Positions 18,273 to 26,620 of a stretch of DNA of 64,000 bases are shown one piece after another (the stretch's first letter is position 1; each line of letters opens with the position of its first letter). The position numbers and the translations under genes were made by a program. Where the stretch lies: contig NZ_JACHNH010000001.1 in assembly GCF_014205335.1 (NCBI RefSeq), positions 1,674,001-1,738,000 on the forward strand. The letters are read 5' to 3'. Under the pieces are notes generated by a model. The model was given only the letters and a program-made list of their open reading frames with translations, did not search any database and was not told the DNA's origin. The DNA comes from Amorphoplanes digitatis. Lineage in GTDB: Bacteria > Actinomycetota > Actinomycetes > Mycobacteriales > Micromonosporaceae.

Positions 18273-19208
18273 TCAAGCCGTGGCGAACCAGCGCTCGGCG
18301 AGCGACTCGAACGTGGGCTCGGCCGGGGCGGGCAGCCGTTTCAGGTACGCGCCCAGGTTGCTGTAGTAATGCAGCAACGTCCAGGCCATCAGTCGCCGCC
18401 GCAGTTCCCGGTCCGGCTCGATCCCGTACGCCCGCAGCATCCGGCCGTAGAAGCGCCCGTCGCCGTTCGCGAGGAACACGGCGGGCCCGACGAAGTCGTA
18501 CTCGGCGGCGCCGCGCATGGCCGGCTCGAAGTCGATCAGCCCGGTCAGCCGGCCGTCGGCGACCAGCAGGTGCTCGTCGAGGATCTCGGTGTGCAGCAGC
18601 ACGGGCGTCTCCGCGCCGAGCGGCACCTCGGCGAGGAAGGACGGTATCTGGGCGACCCAGGCCGGGCCGAGCCCGAGCGCCCGCTGCCGGCCGGCGCACC
18701 CGCTCGCCTGGTCGCCGACGAACTCGGCCCAGTCGGCGGGCCACCACTCGTCGATCTCGGGTACGGCGAGGGCGTGCAGGGCGGCGATCGCCGCGCCGAG
18801 CTGATCGGCCAGGGCGTCCCGCTCGGGCGCGGCGAGGCCCGGCCAGACAGAGGAGAGCGGCACGCCGGGCATCCGGTCCATCAGGACGTAGCCCCACCGC
18901 TCGAAGCTCCCGGTGGCGTGCACGGCGGGCGTCGGCACCGGGAGGCGGCCGTGCACCGCCGCCAGGACCCCGGCCTCCACCGGCAGCTCGTCGACGTGCA
19001 CCGGCGGGAAGAGCTTCAGGACCAGGTCGCCGACGGCGTAGACGGGAAGTGATCCGGTCGGGTAGCGCGACGCGGCACCGGTGACGCCGAGCGACGCGCA
19101 GAGGGCGCGGACGCCGGGGCCGAGCGCCTCCTCGTCGCGGGCGACGAAGTCGAAATCCTCCTCGTCGTCGGCGCATGGCCAGACCGTGTCGACGTTTTCC
19201 CTGGTCAA
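18273..19208 (-). CDS. Aminoglycoside phosphotransferase (APH)-like protein
   Basis: A protein of about 311 residues with the APH/choline-kinase fold: nucleotide-lobe strands (LPVYAVGDLVLKLFPP with the ATP-anchoring Lys), WGYVLMDRMPGVPL hinge, and a catalytic loop LLHTEILDEHLLV followed by LIDFEPAMRG. The usual Brenner motif HGDLHPGN is altered to HTEILDEH, so the catalytic Asp and Asn positions are non-canonical. The frame is open to 19439, but a TTG at 19208 preceded by AGGTGGAG with a five-base spacer gives a good start and removes an unlikely leader. Substrate is unknown; true antibiotic resistance is not implied. Confidence 0.7.
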   Translation of the reverse strand: MTRENVDTVWPCADDEEDFDFVARDEEALGPGVRALCASLGVTGAASRYPTGSLPVYAVGDLVLKLFPPVHVDELPVEAGVLAAVHGRLPVPTPAVHATGSFERWGYVLMDRMPGVPLSSVWPGLAAPERDALADQLGAAIAALHALAVPEIDEWWPADWAEFVGDQASGCAGRQRALGLGPAWVAQIPSFLAEVPLGAETPVLLHTEILDEHLLVADGRLTGLIDFEPAMRGAAEYDFVGPAVFLANGDGRFYGRMLRAYGIEPDRELRRRLMAWTLLHYYSNLGAYLKRLPAPAEPTFESLAERWFATA

Positions 19209-19408
19209 GTGCGCTCCACCTCGATGAACGACAGTCCGGGACGGCGGTGACGGGTAGCGCCGGACAACCACCTCACGTGCGAACTCCGACCCTGAAACTT
19301 GCAAGTTGATCCGGACAAACAGCATTATTCCGGTCGGTTCGAGCTTGTTGACCGCACAGCTGGTTCGACGACGGAGCACACCACAGCGGCCGGAAGGACA
19401 CGACCACG

Positions 19409-21163
19409 GTGGACCAGGATGCCACGGGTGGCGGCGCACGCCCGGATTCCCTCGGCGCGTCGACCCTCGATCTCAGCGGGCGGTGCGTCGGCGGCTCGTA
19501 CCTCCTCGTCCGCCCCATCGGGCAGGGCGCGACCGGCACGGTGTGGCGCGGGGTCGACCGGGCCTCGGGCGAGCCGGTCGCGGTCAAGCTGCTGCACGAG
19601 AGCCTGCTGCGCCAGCCGAAGCTGGTCACCCGCTTCGTGCAGGAGCGCACGATCCTGATGATGCTGCGGCACCGCAACGTGGTGCGGGTCCGCGACCTGA
19701 TCACCGTCGGCGAGTCGCTGGGCCTGGTCATGGACCTGGTACCGGGCGGCAGCCTGCGCGAATACCTGCGGGAGCACCACACCCTGCGGCCCGGTGAGGC
19801 CGCCCGCGTCGCCGCGCAGGTCGCCGCGGCCCTGGCCGAGGCGCACGAGCTGGGCATCGTGCACCGCGACCTGAAGCCGGACAACATCCTGCTGCACCGC
19901 GAGGACGGCCGCCTCGACATCCGGCTGACCGACTTCGGCATCGCCCGGGTGCTGAACACGCCGAGCCTCACCACCTCGAACGCCGTCGTCGGCACGCCGC
20001 ACTACATGGCGCCCGAGGCGTTCCAGAGCACCCCGACCAGCCCGGCCGCCGACGTGTACGCGCTCGGCGTGCTCATCTACGAGACGGTCTGCGGCCGGCC
20101 GCCGTACGACAGCGACAGCGTCCACGAGCTGATGCAGCTGCACCTCCAGGGCAACCCGGTGCGGCCGCCCGGCATCCCGGACGTGCTCTGGGACGTCATC
20201 GTCGGCTGCCTCGACCAGAGGCCGCGGCTGCGCCCGACGGCCGCCGAGCTGATCGCCGACCTCGGCGACGTCGAGCGCCGGGCGGGGGGCGCGCCGGCGC
20301 TGCCCAGGACGGCCGGTGCGCCGTCGCGCGCCCCGGCCCCGTCGCACCACCCGGTGACCCCGCCGCCCGAACCGGTGCACCCCTCGCTCGACGGCCGGCC
20401 GCGGGTACCCGCGCCGCGCGGCGGCAACCAGCCGGCCGGCTGGCGATGGGGGCGGCCCTGGGCGATGATCGGGCTGGTCACCGCGGCGATCGTGGCCTCC
20501 GGCGTGACCACGACGGCCTGGCATCTCGGCCGCGCCGATGATCCCGGCGCCGCCGTGGCGCAGGAGCCGATCCCGCGGGTGCCGGTGGTCCGCCCGGCCG
20601 GCTCGGCCGCCGCGACCCCGGCGACCACGCCCCACTCGCCGGTGAAGACAGCCGCGCCCGCCAAGGGCACCGCACGGCGCCCGGCGCCGATCGCCGCGCA
20701 GGCGCTCACCCCGGTGCGCCCGCGCAAGCCACAGGAGACCCGCCGGCCCGCCGCGCCGCGCACGGCCGGCACCCGGCCCCCGGTCCGCGAGGCCAAGGAG
20801 TACGGCCCCGAGAACTGCCGCAGGCGCCTCACCGTCGTCGACTTCAGCAACCCGATGCTGCACAACGCCTGCCACGCGATCGGCGCCAAGGTGCAGATCC
20901 GCGGCGGAATGACCGCGCCGAGCCGGGGCGAGGGCCGGATCTCGGTGGCCCTGCGGGACGCCGGCACCGGGCGCCTCGCCGGCGCACCGAAGGTCTGCGC
21001 GGGCCTCGACTACGGCCGGGAGCGTCCGATGCACGACTGCGGCCCGGTGACCCTCGACCCGCCGCACGGCCACCGGTACCAGGTGGTCGTGGAGTGGACC
21101 TTCACCCCGGCCGGCCGGCCGGCGACGACGGGCGAGGCGACGGGCGACGACTTCGACTGGTGA
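19409..21163 (+). CDS. Membrane-anchored serine/threonine protein kinase
   Basis: A 584-residue Hanks-type kinase. The cytoplasmic catalytic domain (about residues 30-290) has the glycine loop IGQGATGTVW, VAVKLL Lys, catalytic loop HRDLKPDN near residue 152, DFG in LTDFGIARV and the activation-segment GTPHYMAPE. A long Pro/Ala linker follows, then one membrane helix (WAMIGLVTAAIVASG, around 350-370). The extracellular part of about 200 residues holds four cysteines, consistent with two disulfides, and no PASTA repeats. It is the kinase's likely sensor; the ligand is unknown. It starts with GTG about 200 bases from the divergent phosphotransferase gene. Confidence 0.9.
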   Translation: MDQDATGGGARPDSLGASTLDLSGRCVGGSYLLVRPIGQGATGTVWRGVDRASGEPVAVKLLHESLLRQPKLVTRFVQERTILMMLRHRNVVRVRDLITVGESLGLVMDLVPGGSLREYLREHHTLRPGEAARVAAQVAAALAEAHELGIVHRDLKPDNILLHREDGRLDIRLTDFGIARVLNTPSLTTSNAVVGTPHYMAPEAFQSTPTSPAADVYALGVLIYETVCGRPPYDSDSVHELMQLHLQGNPVRPPGIPDVLWDVIVGCLDQRPRLRPTAAELIADLGDVERRAGGAPALPRTAGAPSRAPAPSHHPVTPPPEPVHPSLDGRPRVPAPRGGNQPAGWRWGRPWAMIGLVTAAIVASGVTTTAWHLGRADDPGAAVAQEPIPRVPVVRPAGSAAATPATTPHSPVKTAAPAKGTARRPAPIAAQALTPVRPRKPQETRRPAAPRTAGTRPPVREAKEYGPENCRRRLTVVDFSNPMLHNACHAIGAKVQIRGGMTAPSRGEGRISVALRDAGTGRLAGAPKVCAGLDYGRERPMHDCGPVTLDPPHGHRYQVVVEWTFTPAGRPATTGEATGDDFDW

Positions 21164-21427
21164 ACGGCGGCGCGGGAAATAGGGTCGCCCGCGCCGGCGT
21201 TTCCACCTACCGTGATCGCCATGTTCGCCGCGCCCGGTATGCAGCTGCCCGCAGGGATCACCCTGCCGGTGGCTCCCGCGTGCGATACGCGAATCTGACC
21301 CTTCCCCAGACTGCGGCAGAACACGGGGAAGGGTGGCCCGTGCCGTTCTGGCGCGCGTCCCTGGGCAAGGCTCGCGTTCCGCTTTCCGACCCGACGTTTC
21401 TCGCATCCAGTGAGGACAGGCATTCCC
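21164..21427 (+). promoter_or_regulatory. Hairpin-rich leader of the EF-Tu paralogue
   Basis: Two clean hairpins lie in front of the gene: GCAGGG/CCCTGC with a four-base loop at 21251-21266, and ACCCTTCCCC (21298-21307) with GGGGAAGGGT (21325-21334), a perfect ten-base stem. A good ribosome site (GAGGACAGG) lies seven to eight bases before the ATG at 21428. The arrangement could be an attenuator or the tail of an upstream transcript. No ORF of note is seen here. Confidence 0.5.
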
Positions 21428-22615
21428 ATGGCCAAGAGCCAGTTCGTCCGTAACAAGCCACACCTGAACATCGGCACGATGGGTCACGTCGACCACGGCA
21501 AGACGACCCTGACCGCCGCCATCACGAAGGTCCTCGCCGACCGCGACCCGGCCGCCAACCGGTTCGTCGCCTTCGAGGGCATCGACAAGGCACCCGAGGA
21601 GGCCCTGCGCGGCATCACCATCAACATCTCGCACGTCGAGTACGAGACCGCCGGCCGCCACTACGCCCACGTCGACATGCCGGGGCACGCCGACTACGTG
21701 AAGAACATGATCACGGGGGCGGCGCAGGTGGACGGCGCGATCCTGGTGGTCTCGGCGCAGGACGGCGCGATGCCGCAGACCCGCGAGCACGTGCTGCTCG
21801 CCCAGCGGGTCGGCGTGCCGTACCTGGTCGTGGCGCTCAACAAGAGCGACGCGGTCGAGGACCCGGAGCTGCTCGACCTGGTCGAGCTGGAGGTGCGTGA
21901 GCTGCTCGGCGAGTACGGCTTCCCCGGCGACGAGGTGCCGGTGGTGCGGGTCAGCGCGCTGGGTGCCCTCGAAGGCGAGCCGCGGTGGACCCGGTCGGTC
22001 GTCGACCTGCTCGACGCCGTCGACGCGTACGTGCCGGTCCCGCCGCGCGAGCTGGGCGAGCCGTTCCTGATGCCGATCGAGAACGTGCTCACCATCAGCG
22101 GGCGTGGCACGGTCGTCACCGGGAAGATCGAGCGCGGCACGCTGCGGGTCGGCGAGCCGGTCGAGATCGTGGGCCTCGGCCCGACGGTGGCGACGGTCGC
22201 CACCGGCCTCGAGACGTTCGGCAGGTCGCTGCCGGTCGCGGAGGCCGGTGACAACGCGGCGGTGCTGCTCCGCGGCATCAAGCGCGACCAGGTGCGGCGC
22301 GGCCAGGTCGTGGCGCTGCCCGGCAGCGTCACCCCGCACCGCGCGTTCCGCGCGCGGCTGTACGCGCTGAGGAAGGAGGAGGGCGGAAGGCACACGCCGT
22401 TCGTGGCCAACTACCGTCCGCAGTTCTTCTTCCGCACCACCGACGTCTCCGGCGCGATCGACCTGGGCGACCGGCCGATGGTCATGCCGGGCGACACGGC
22501 GGAGGTGACCGTGTACCTGGGCAAGGAGGTCGCGATGGACGCCGGCCTCGGCTTCGCGGTCCGCGAGGGCGGCCACACGGTGGCGGCCGGAACGGTCACG
22601 GAGCTGCTCGACTGA
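21428..22615 (+). CDS. tuf: Divergent second elongation factor Tu
   Basis: A 395-residue EF-Tu: G1 GHVDHGKT, switch [14 protein letters not shown]3 [12 protein letters not shown] (normally DCPGH), G4 NKSD, G5 SALGALEG, and domains II and III ending [15 protein letters not shown]. It delivers aminoacyl-tRNA to the ribosome. The gene is alone, not beside fusA or rpsL/rpsG, so it is a paralogue of the usual tuf. The residues [13 protein letters not shown] replace the usual LLARQVGVPY, putting Arg at the position of E. coli Gln124, where Lys is a described kirromycin-resistance substitution. Residues matching Tyr160, Gly316, Gln329 and Ala375 look unchanged. A role in surviving an elfamycin or in stress translation is inference. 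ATG 21428 is chosen because it begins MAKSQF and has a ribosome site. Confidence 0.9.
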   Translation: MAKSQFVRNKPHLNIGTMGHVDHGKTTLTAAITKVLADRDPAANRFVAFEGIDKAPEEALRGITINISHVEYETAGRHYAHVDMPGHADYVKNMITGAAQVDGAILVVSAQDGAMPQTREHVLLAQRVGVPYLVVALNKSDAVEDPELLDLVELEVRELLGEYGFPGDEVPVVRVSALGALEGEPRWTRSVVDLLDAVDAYVPVPPRELGEPFLMPIENVLTISGRGTVVTGKIERGTLRVGEPVEIVGLGPTVATVATGLETFGRSLPVAEAGDNAAVLLRGIKRDQVRRGQVVALPGSVTPHRAFRARLYALRKEEGGRHTPFVANYRPQFFFRTTDVSGAIDLGDRPMVMPGDTAEVTVYLGKEVAMDAGLGFAVREGGHTVAAGTVTELLD

Positions 22616-22618
22616 CGT

Positions 22619-22656
22619 GCCGGTGCCGTCCGGGAACCCGCCCGGGCGGCACCGGC
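22619..22656. terminator. Strong bidirectional hairpin between tuf and the PLDc_N gene
   Basis: GCCGGTGCCG-TCCGGG (22619-22634) pairs with CCCGGGCGGCACCGGC (22641-22656), 15 of 16 Watson-Crick pairs plus one G-U, around a six-base loop. Confidence 0.75.
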
Positions 22657-22658
22657 CG

Positions 22659-23063
22659 TCACTGCTCCTCGGACTCGCGCTTGCGCAGCTCCTGCTCGGG
22701 CCGGCGCAGGTCGGCCTCCCAGCGCTTCATCATCGACTCGTCCTCGCGCAGCGAGCCGGCGAGCCTCTTCAGGAACTCCGGGTCGTCGTCCGGGGCGACC
22801 GGACCCTTCCTCGGGCGCTGGTCCTCCGGGAACCCGCTGCCGGGCCGCCACGTGGTGCCGTTGCTGAGCTGGACGGCGCGGGCCGGGCGCCCGGCGACGA
22901 ACCAGGCGATCGGCCCGATCGGCGAGAACAGCAGGATGATGAAGACCCAGGCGATCCGAGGCAGGGCCCGGATCTGGAACTCCTCGGCGGAGAGGCAGTC
23001 GATCAGGGCGATGACCAGCAGCGCGAGGTCGATCAGCACGAAAAGCGAGTAGAGGCGGATCAT
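22659..23063 (-). CDS. PLDc_N-domain membrane protein
   Basis: A 134-residue protein with two membrane helices (SLFVLIDLALLVIALIDCL and the IAWVFIILLFSPIGPIAWF stretch) matching the PLDc_N (phospholipase D-nuclease N-terminal) module, whose signature is the P.G...WF stretch. Unlike full-length enzymes there is no catalytic HKD domain. The C-terminal half is charged and Glu/Arg-rich (DESMMKRWEADLRR), probably a coiled coil in the cytoplasm. No function can be assigned. Confidence 0.75.
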   Translation of the reverse strand: MIRLYSLFVLIDLALLVIALIDCLSAEEFQIRALPRIAWVFIILLFSPIGPIAWFVAGRPARAVQLSNGTTWRPGSGFPEDQRPRKGPVAPDDDPEFLKRLAGSLREDESMMKRWEADLRRPEQELRKRESEEQ

Positions 23064-23099
23064 GGCCAGAGATCTTCGCAGATCCGGGCCTTCCGCACC

Positions 23100-23135
23100 G
23101 GCCCGGGCGGGTGGTGGATCCCGCCCGGGCCGTTT
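23100..23135 (-). terminator. Terminator beyond the SGNH esterase gene
   Basis: GGCCCGGGCGGG (23100-23111) and CCCGCCCGGGCC (23120-23131) form a perfect 12-base stem. The TTTT run lies on the plus-strand side (23133-23136), but the hairpin sits downstream of the minus-strand esterase gene, for which it is the natural stop signal. Confidence 0.6.
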
Positions 23136-23147
23136 TCGGGGGGCGGG

Positions 23148-23954
23148 TCAGCCGAGCGCCGCGTTCAGCGCCGGGAGGTAGCCGTACCGGTAGCCGGCGT
23201 TGTTCGGGTGGAACGAGTTCGTCGGCGGTACGACGGTCAGGCCGTGCAGCCACGCGTTGGTGCCGCAGATGCCGTGGCCGGCGAACTCGTCCTCGACGCT
23301 CGACCAGGTGAAGCCGGCCGCCTGTGAGCGCGCGGCGATCACCTTGTTGAGCTCGACGGCGCCCTTGTTCAGCGACTTGCGCTTGGTCACGCTCATGCCG
23401 CCGACGCCGCAGTTCGCGACCGTCTCGTCGAACAGGATCGGGTAGCCGAGTACGACGACCTTGGCGTTGGGTGCCTTGCCCCGGATGTCGGCGTACGTGG
23501 CGTTGAGCTTGGCCGGCAGCTGGTCGCGCACCTTGACCAGGGCGTCGGCCACGGCGGACGCGCAGCCGCTGTCGCTGGCCAGCGTGCAGGTGATCACCGT
23601 GTCGGCGAAGCCGATGTCGTTGCCGCCGATGGTCAGCGTGACCAGGTCGGTCTCGGCGTTCAGGCCGGACAGCTGCCCGGACCGCAGGGTGGCGGTGGTC
23701 GCGCCGCTACAGGCGTTCGACCGGTACGTCTTCGGGCTGTTCGCCGTGTTCCACAGGCCGGGGTAGGCGTTCGAGCTGCGCAGGCAGAGCCCGGTCTGCC
23801 CGGACGCGCCGACGCCGGACGAGTACGAGTCGCCGAGCGCGACGTAGTCCCAGTCGGACACGGCCGCCGCGGCCGCCGCGGCGGGCGCGGCGATGACGAG
23901 GCTGAGAAGGGTCGAGGTGACGAGGCAGGCGAGGACGTTGGTGCGTCTGCTCAT
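23148..23954 (-). CDS. Secreted SGNH/GDSL hydrolase (esterase or lipase)
   Basis: A 268-residue secreted esterase with a Sec signal peptide ending around AAPAAAAAA. Catalytic blocks are GDSYSSG (nucleophile Ser43), the oxyanion Gly and Asn in TIGGNDIGF, and the C-terminal His in NSFHPNNAGY. Cysteine pairs (CLRSSNAY...NACSG, CTLASDSGC, CGVGG...ICG) fit the disulfide pattern of the Streptomyces SGNH esterase family. It probably hydrolyses acyl esters outside the cell. The start follows a low-GC upstream region and the transcript ends at the hairpin 23100-23135. Confidence 0.88.
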   Translation of the reverse strand: MSRRTNVLACLVTSTLLSLVIAAPAAAAAAAVSDWDYVALGDSYSSGVGASGQTGLCLRSSNAYPGLWNTANSPKTYRSNACSGATTATLRSGQLSGLNAETDLVTLTIGGNDIGFADTVITCTLASDSGCASAVADALVKVRDQLPAKLNATYADIRGKAPNAKVVVLGYPILFDETVANCGVGGMSVTKRKSLNKGAVELNKVIAARSQAAGFTWSSVEDEFAGHGICGTNAWLHGLTVVPPTNSFHPNNAGYRYGYLPALNAALG

Positions 23955-24194
23955 CGGGTTGGCCTCCGGATCCGCGGGGGGATGGGGGCCGGAGCGCTCC
24001 GGTTACCGAACAGTAAGTCAAGACTTCATGGAAAGAAACATAGTGACATTCCTGTTACCTCGTAGTAACATCCATCGATGTGACCTGCATCTATGTCATG
24101 CAGTCATGTTTCGTGTGCGGAGCGCGATTATTTCTTACCGGCAGTCCAGCCGGTCTTCAGCGCGCGCTCAGGTCGGCGGAATAGCGTCGGGGGC
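23955..24194. promoter_or_regulatory. AT-rich divergent promoter region
   Basis: This is the least GC-rich stretch between the esterase and the 24195 gene. It carries an inverted repeat (GTTAC 24054-24058, GTAAC 24065-24069) and short direct repeats around CATGC. TAGCGT at 24182-24187 lies seven bases before the ATG and would give a leaderless message. Nothing else is recognised. Confidence 0.35.
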
Positions 24195-24581
24195 ATGGAA
24201 GAGAAGCGGGCCCGGAGAGTCGTCGAGACATTGCGCGGACGCAACGTCTTCGCCCATGTGAAATTGCCGCACGCCGGCATCACCCAGTACGGGATCCGGG
24301 TCGTCCTGCCCGACGGGCGCGAGGCGATCTGGGACAACGACGGCACGGCCGGCCTCGAGGCGCAGGTGATGCGCGACGGGGTGCTCGTCGGCTTCGTGTC
24401 GTCGATCCCCGGCTCGGAGAACTTCGGCGACGAGCAGATCATCGACGCCATCGCGGCGGCCGACTACGACCGGCCGATCGGCCGCTCCCGGCCGACCACG
24501 CCCTCGCGCGCCGACCGGGTCGTGGCGGCACCGCCCCCGGTGGGGCTGGGCGACCGGCTGCGCCGCACCTTCCGGGGCTGA
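24195..24581 (+). CDS. Hypothetical protein (128 aa)
   Basis: An unrecognised soluble protein. The N-terminal 90 residues look globular (RVVETLRGRNVFAHVKLPHA, GIRVVLPDGREAIWDNDGTA), and a Pro/Arg-rich tail ends in LGDRLRRTFRG. There is no signal peptide or membrane span. ATG 24195 is chosen because an upstream open extension overlaps the AT-rich promoter. Confidence 0.55.
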   Translation: MEEKRARRVVETLRGRNVFAHVKLPHAGITQYGIRVVLPDGREAIWDNDGTAGLEAQVMRDGVLVGFVSSIPGSENFGDEQIIDAIAAADYDRPIGRSRPTTPSRADRVVAAPPPVGLGDRLRRTFRG

Positions 24582-24597
24582 ACCGGCCTGCGGCGAG

Positions 24598-25323
24598 TCA
24601 GCCCACGCCGAAGGACGCGTTCCCGGCCGGCAGCCGCCGGCCGTCCCGGTCGTGCGCGCTGAGCTTGCCCAGCCGGGCGCCGGGGGCGACCTGATCGAGG
24701 GTGAACCAGAACAGCACGACCGAGGGATCCTCGCTCCAGGTGGCCTGCCGCGCCGTGACCTTCTTCCCGTCGGCCGTCACGGTGATCTTCGCCGCGTCGC
24801 CGACGTAGTAGCCGAACGCCGGCGACGGCCCGCTGCCGATCGTCATGGGCGCCTGCGCGGCATGGAAGCCGGGCGCCCGATCCGAGCCCACGGACTCGTT
24901 CGACATGACGTCGACGACGAGCCCGCCCCCGGCGTCCCGGCGGCCGACCGCGATCCCGATGCCGGTGTCCGGCAGGGCGGGGTCCTCGAGCTCGGTGACC
25001 CACAGCAGCCGCGGCCCGCCGCCGATGGTCATCCCGGTGTCGACGACGTCGCCGAACGCGCCGTCCTGCCGCGGCTCGACCGGGGTGACGTTCACCCCCG
25101 TGCCGGGCGACCCGGCGCTCACGGGCTGGGCGCCGTCCGGGCGGGCCAGTTGCGCGCCGCCGACCAGCAGGGCCAGCACCGCGAGGCCGGAGGTCGCGCC
25201 GACGGCGAGGCGGCGGCGCCGGCGCAGGCGGCCGCCTGCGGCCATGACCGCACCGAGATCGAGGGGTTTCGGCGAAAAGTCCGGCGTGTTCATGGCGTCT
25301 CTCAGGTCATCGAGGTCGTTCAC
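24598..25323 (-). CDS. Membrane-bound anti-sigma-like protein coupled to the SigE-family sigma factor
   Basis: A 241-residue protein: a short N-terminal cytoplasmic segment (NDLDDLRDAMNTPDF), one membrane helix (LAVGATSGLAVLALLVGG) and an extracellular domain of about 190 residues. Its GTG start overlaps the stop of the sigma gene (GTGA), so translation is coupled; by analogy with other SigE-family pairs I infer an anti-sigma or sensor role. There is no zinc-binding ZAS motif. The C-terminal half is homologous to the secreted protein at 25947-26618, both containing APGFHA-Q and FGYY-GDAA-IT. Confidence 0.65.
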   Translation of the reverse strand: MNDLDDLRDAMNTPDFSPKPLDLGAVMAAGGRLRRRRRLAVGATSGLAVLALLVGGAQLARPDGAQPVSAGSPGTGVNVTPVEPRQDGAFGDVVDTGMTIGGGPRLLWVTELEDPALPDTGIGIAVGRRDAGGGLVVDVMSNESVGSDRAPGFHAAQAPMTIGSGPSPAFGYYVGDAAKITVTADGKKVTARQATWSEDPSVVLFWFTLDQVAPGARLGKLSAHDRDGRRLPAGNASFGVG

Positions 25324-25847
25324 GTGCGTACTCCGCTTTCGGCGCGCCGGGGTGAAGGGATGGAGACCCGGAGCTTGGCGAGCGCCCGGGAGTTGAGGCT
25401 CTTGACCGTGCCGAGGGAGATGTCGAGCTCCCGGGCCACGTCGACCTCGGTCGCGTCGAAGAAGTGCCGGAGCACGACCACCGCGCGCTCGCGCGGCGAC
25501 AGCGCCTGTAACGCGCCGATCAGCCAGCGGCGCCGGGCGACGTCGTCGGCCAGGTCCCGGGGCAGCGGCTGCTCCGGCAGCTGCTCGGTCGCGTACTCGC
25601 GCATCGGGCGGCGCCACTGGTCGGTGATCAGGTTGGCCAGCACCGTGCGGGTGTACGCGTACGGGTCCTTGCGGCGCACCCGGCCCCAGGCCGCGTACAC
25701 CCGGACCAGGGCGGCCTGTGCCGCGTCCTCGGCCTGATGTCGGTCGCCGGTCAGCAGGTACGCGGCGCGTTGCAGCCGCGCCGAGTTCGCCTGCGCGAAC
25801 TCGACGAACTCGTCGTCGCCTCTTCGAGCTAATCCCACGACGGCCAT
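25320..25847 (-). CDS. SigE-family ECF RNA polymerase sigma factor
   Basis: A 175-residue ECF sigma factor. Region 2 includes RAAYLLTGDRHQAEDAAQAA and VRVYAAW; region 4 includes LSPRERAVVVLRHFFDATE and the helix-turn-helix around DISLGTVKSLNSRALAKLR. The pattern LTGD-H-AEDA-Q is typical of actinomycete SigE-family (SCO-type) sigmas. It starts with ATG and is coupled to the anti-sigma-like gene by a four-base overlap. It would direct its own regulon and perhaps the divergent 25947 gene. Confidence 0.88.
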   Translation of the reverse strand: MAVVGLARRGDDEFVEFAQANSARLQRAAYLLTGDRHQAEDAAQAALVRVYAAWGRVRRKDPYAYTRTVLANLITDQWRRPMREYATEQLPEQPLPRDLADDVARRRWLIGALQALSPRERAVVVLRHFFDATEVDVARELDISLGTVKSLNSRALAKLRVSIPSPRRAESGVRT

Positions 25848-25946
25848 GACGGCTGAGGGGCGGAAAAGGTTGCGGCAACCTTTCCCGGCGACCGCCCGTC
25901 TCGATCATCGTCATGCACCATCCGCCCATCCTGATGGAGATACGCA

Positions 25947-26618
25947 ATGGGACTGTCCCGAAACCGCTGGATCCTCACCGCCGGGGTAACCGGAACCGCA
26001 CTCGCCGTGGTGGTGGCGGGCGCCGTGGCCGCCAACGCCGCGCAGGAGAAGCCGGCGGTTCCGCCCACGGGGGCCGCACCGCGGCCGGCCGCGAGCGCAC
26101 TCGCCTCCGCACCCGCCTCCGCACCCGCCTCCGCGCCCGCCTCCGCGGAGCCGGAGTCCGCTCGGGAGCGGCTGGGCGACGTGGTCGACGCCGGCTTCGC
26201 GGCCAAGCAGGGTACGTGGGTGCTCTACGCCGTACCGGTCAAGGAGAAGTCGCTGCCCGGCACGCATTTCGGGGTGATGGCCGGCCGCAGGCTGGCCGAC
26301 GGCACGATCGTCGACGTGGTCGTCACCAACGAGGTCGAGGGGCGGGACCGGGCGCCCGGCTTCCACGCGGTGCAGGGCGGCATGGAGGTCGAGGGCGAGC
26401 CGACACCGTCCTTCGGCTACTACGCCGGCGACGCGGCGCGGATCACCGCGCGGGCGGGCGGCCGTACCGTCGTGGCGAAGGTTGCGGCGTGGAGCAAGGA
26501 CCGCCGGATCAAGTTCTTCTGGTTCGACCCGGCGACCGAGGCCGTCGCGAATCTGAAGGCCTTTGACCGCGGCGGCCGCGCCCTGCCCGCGGGCAACAAC
26601 CAGGTCGGCGTCGGCTAG
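25947..26618 (+). CDS. Secreted paralogue of the anti-sigma extracellular domain
   Basis: A 223-residue protein with an N-terminal membrane/signal segment (ILTAGVTGTALAVVVAG), a Ser/Ala/Pro low-complexity linker and a domain from about residue 90 that resembles the C-terminal half of the 24598-25323 protein (DRAPGFHAVQGGMEV and PSFGYYAGDAARIT). It is transcribed away from the sigma factor with about 100 bases between the starts. A shared ligand or a titration role is inference. No enzyme motif is present. Confidence 0.6.
   Translation: MGLSRNRWILTAGVTGTALAVVVAGAVAANAAQEKPAVPPTGAAPRPAASALASAPASAPASAPASAEPESARERLGDVVDAGFAAKQGTWVLYAVPVKEKSLPGTHFGVMAGRRLADGTIVDVVVTNEVEGRDRAPGFHAVQGGMEVEGEPTPSFGYYAGDAARITARAGGRTVVAKVAAWSKDRRIKFFWFDPATEAVANLKAFDRGGRALPAGNNQVGVG
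26098..26150 (+). repeat. 12-bp tandem repeat coding for Ser-Ala-Pro-Ala
   Basis: CACCCGCCTCCG-type units are repeated four times with single-base drift within the linker of the secreted protein and encode an ASAPASAPASAPASA stretch. It is a likely site for slippage. Confidence 0.7.
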
Positions 26619-26620
26619 CG

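Noticed and set aside
18273-19208. Aminoglycoside resistance gene
   Set aside because: The catalytic loop is atypical and the APH fold covers many kinases, so resistance cannot be claimed.
19325-22576. 1083-codon open frame antisense to the kinase and tuf genes
   Set aside because: It spans two real genes and an intergenic hairpin region and has no family signature.
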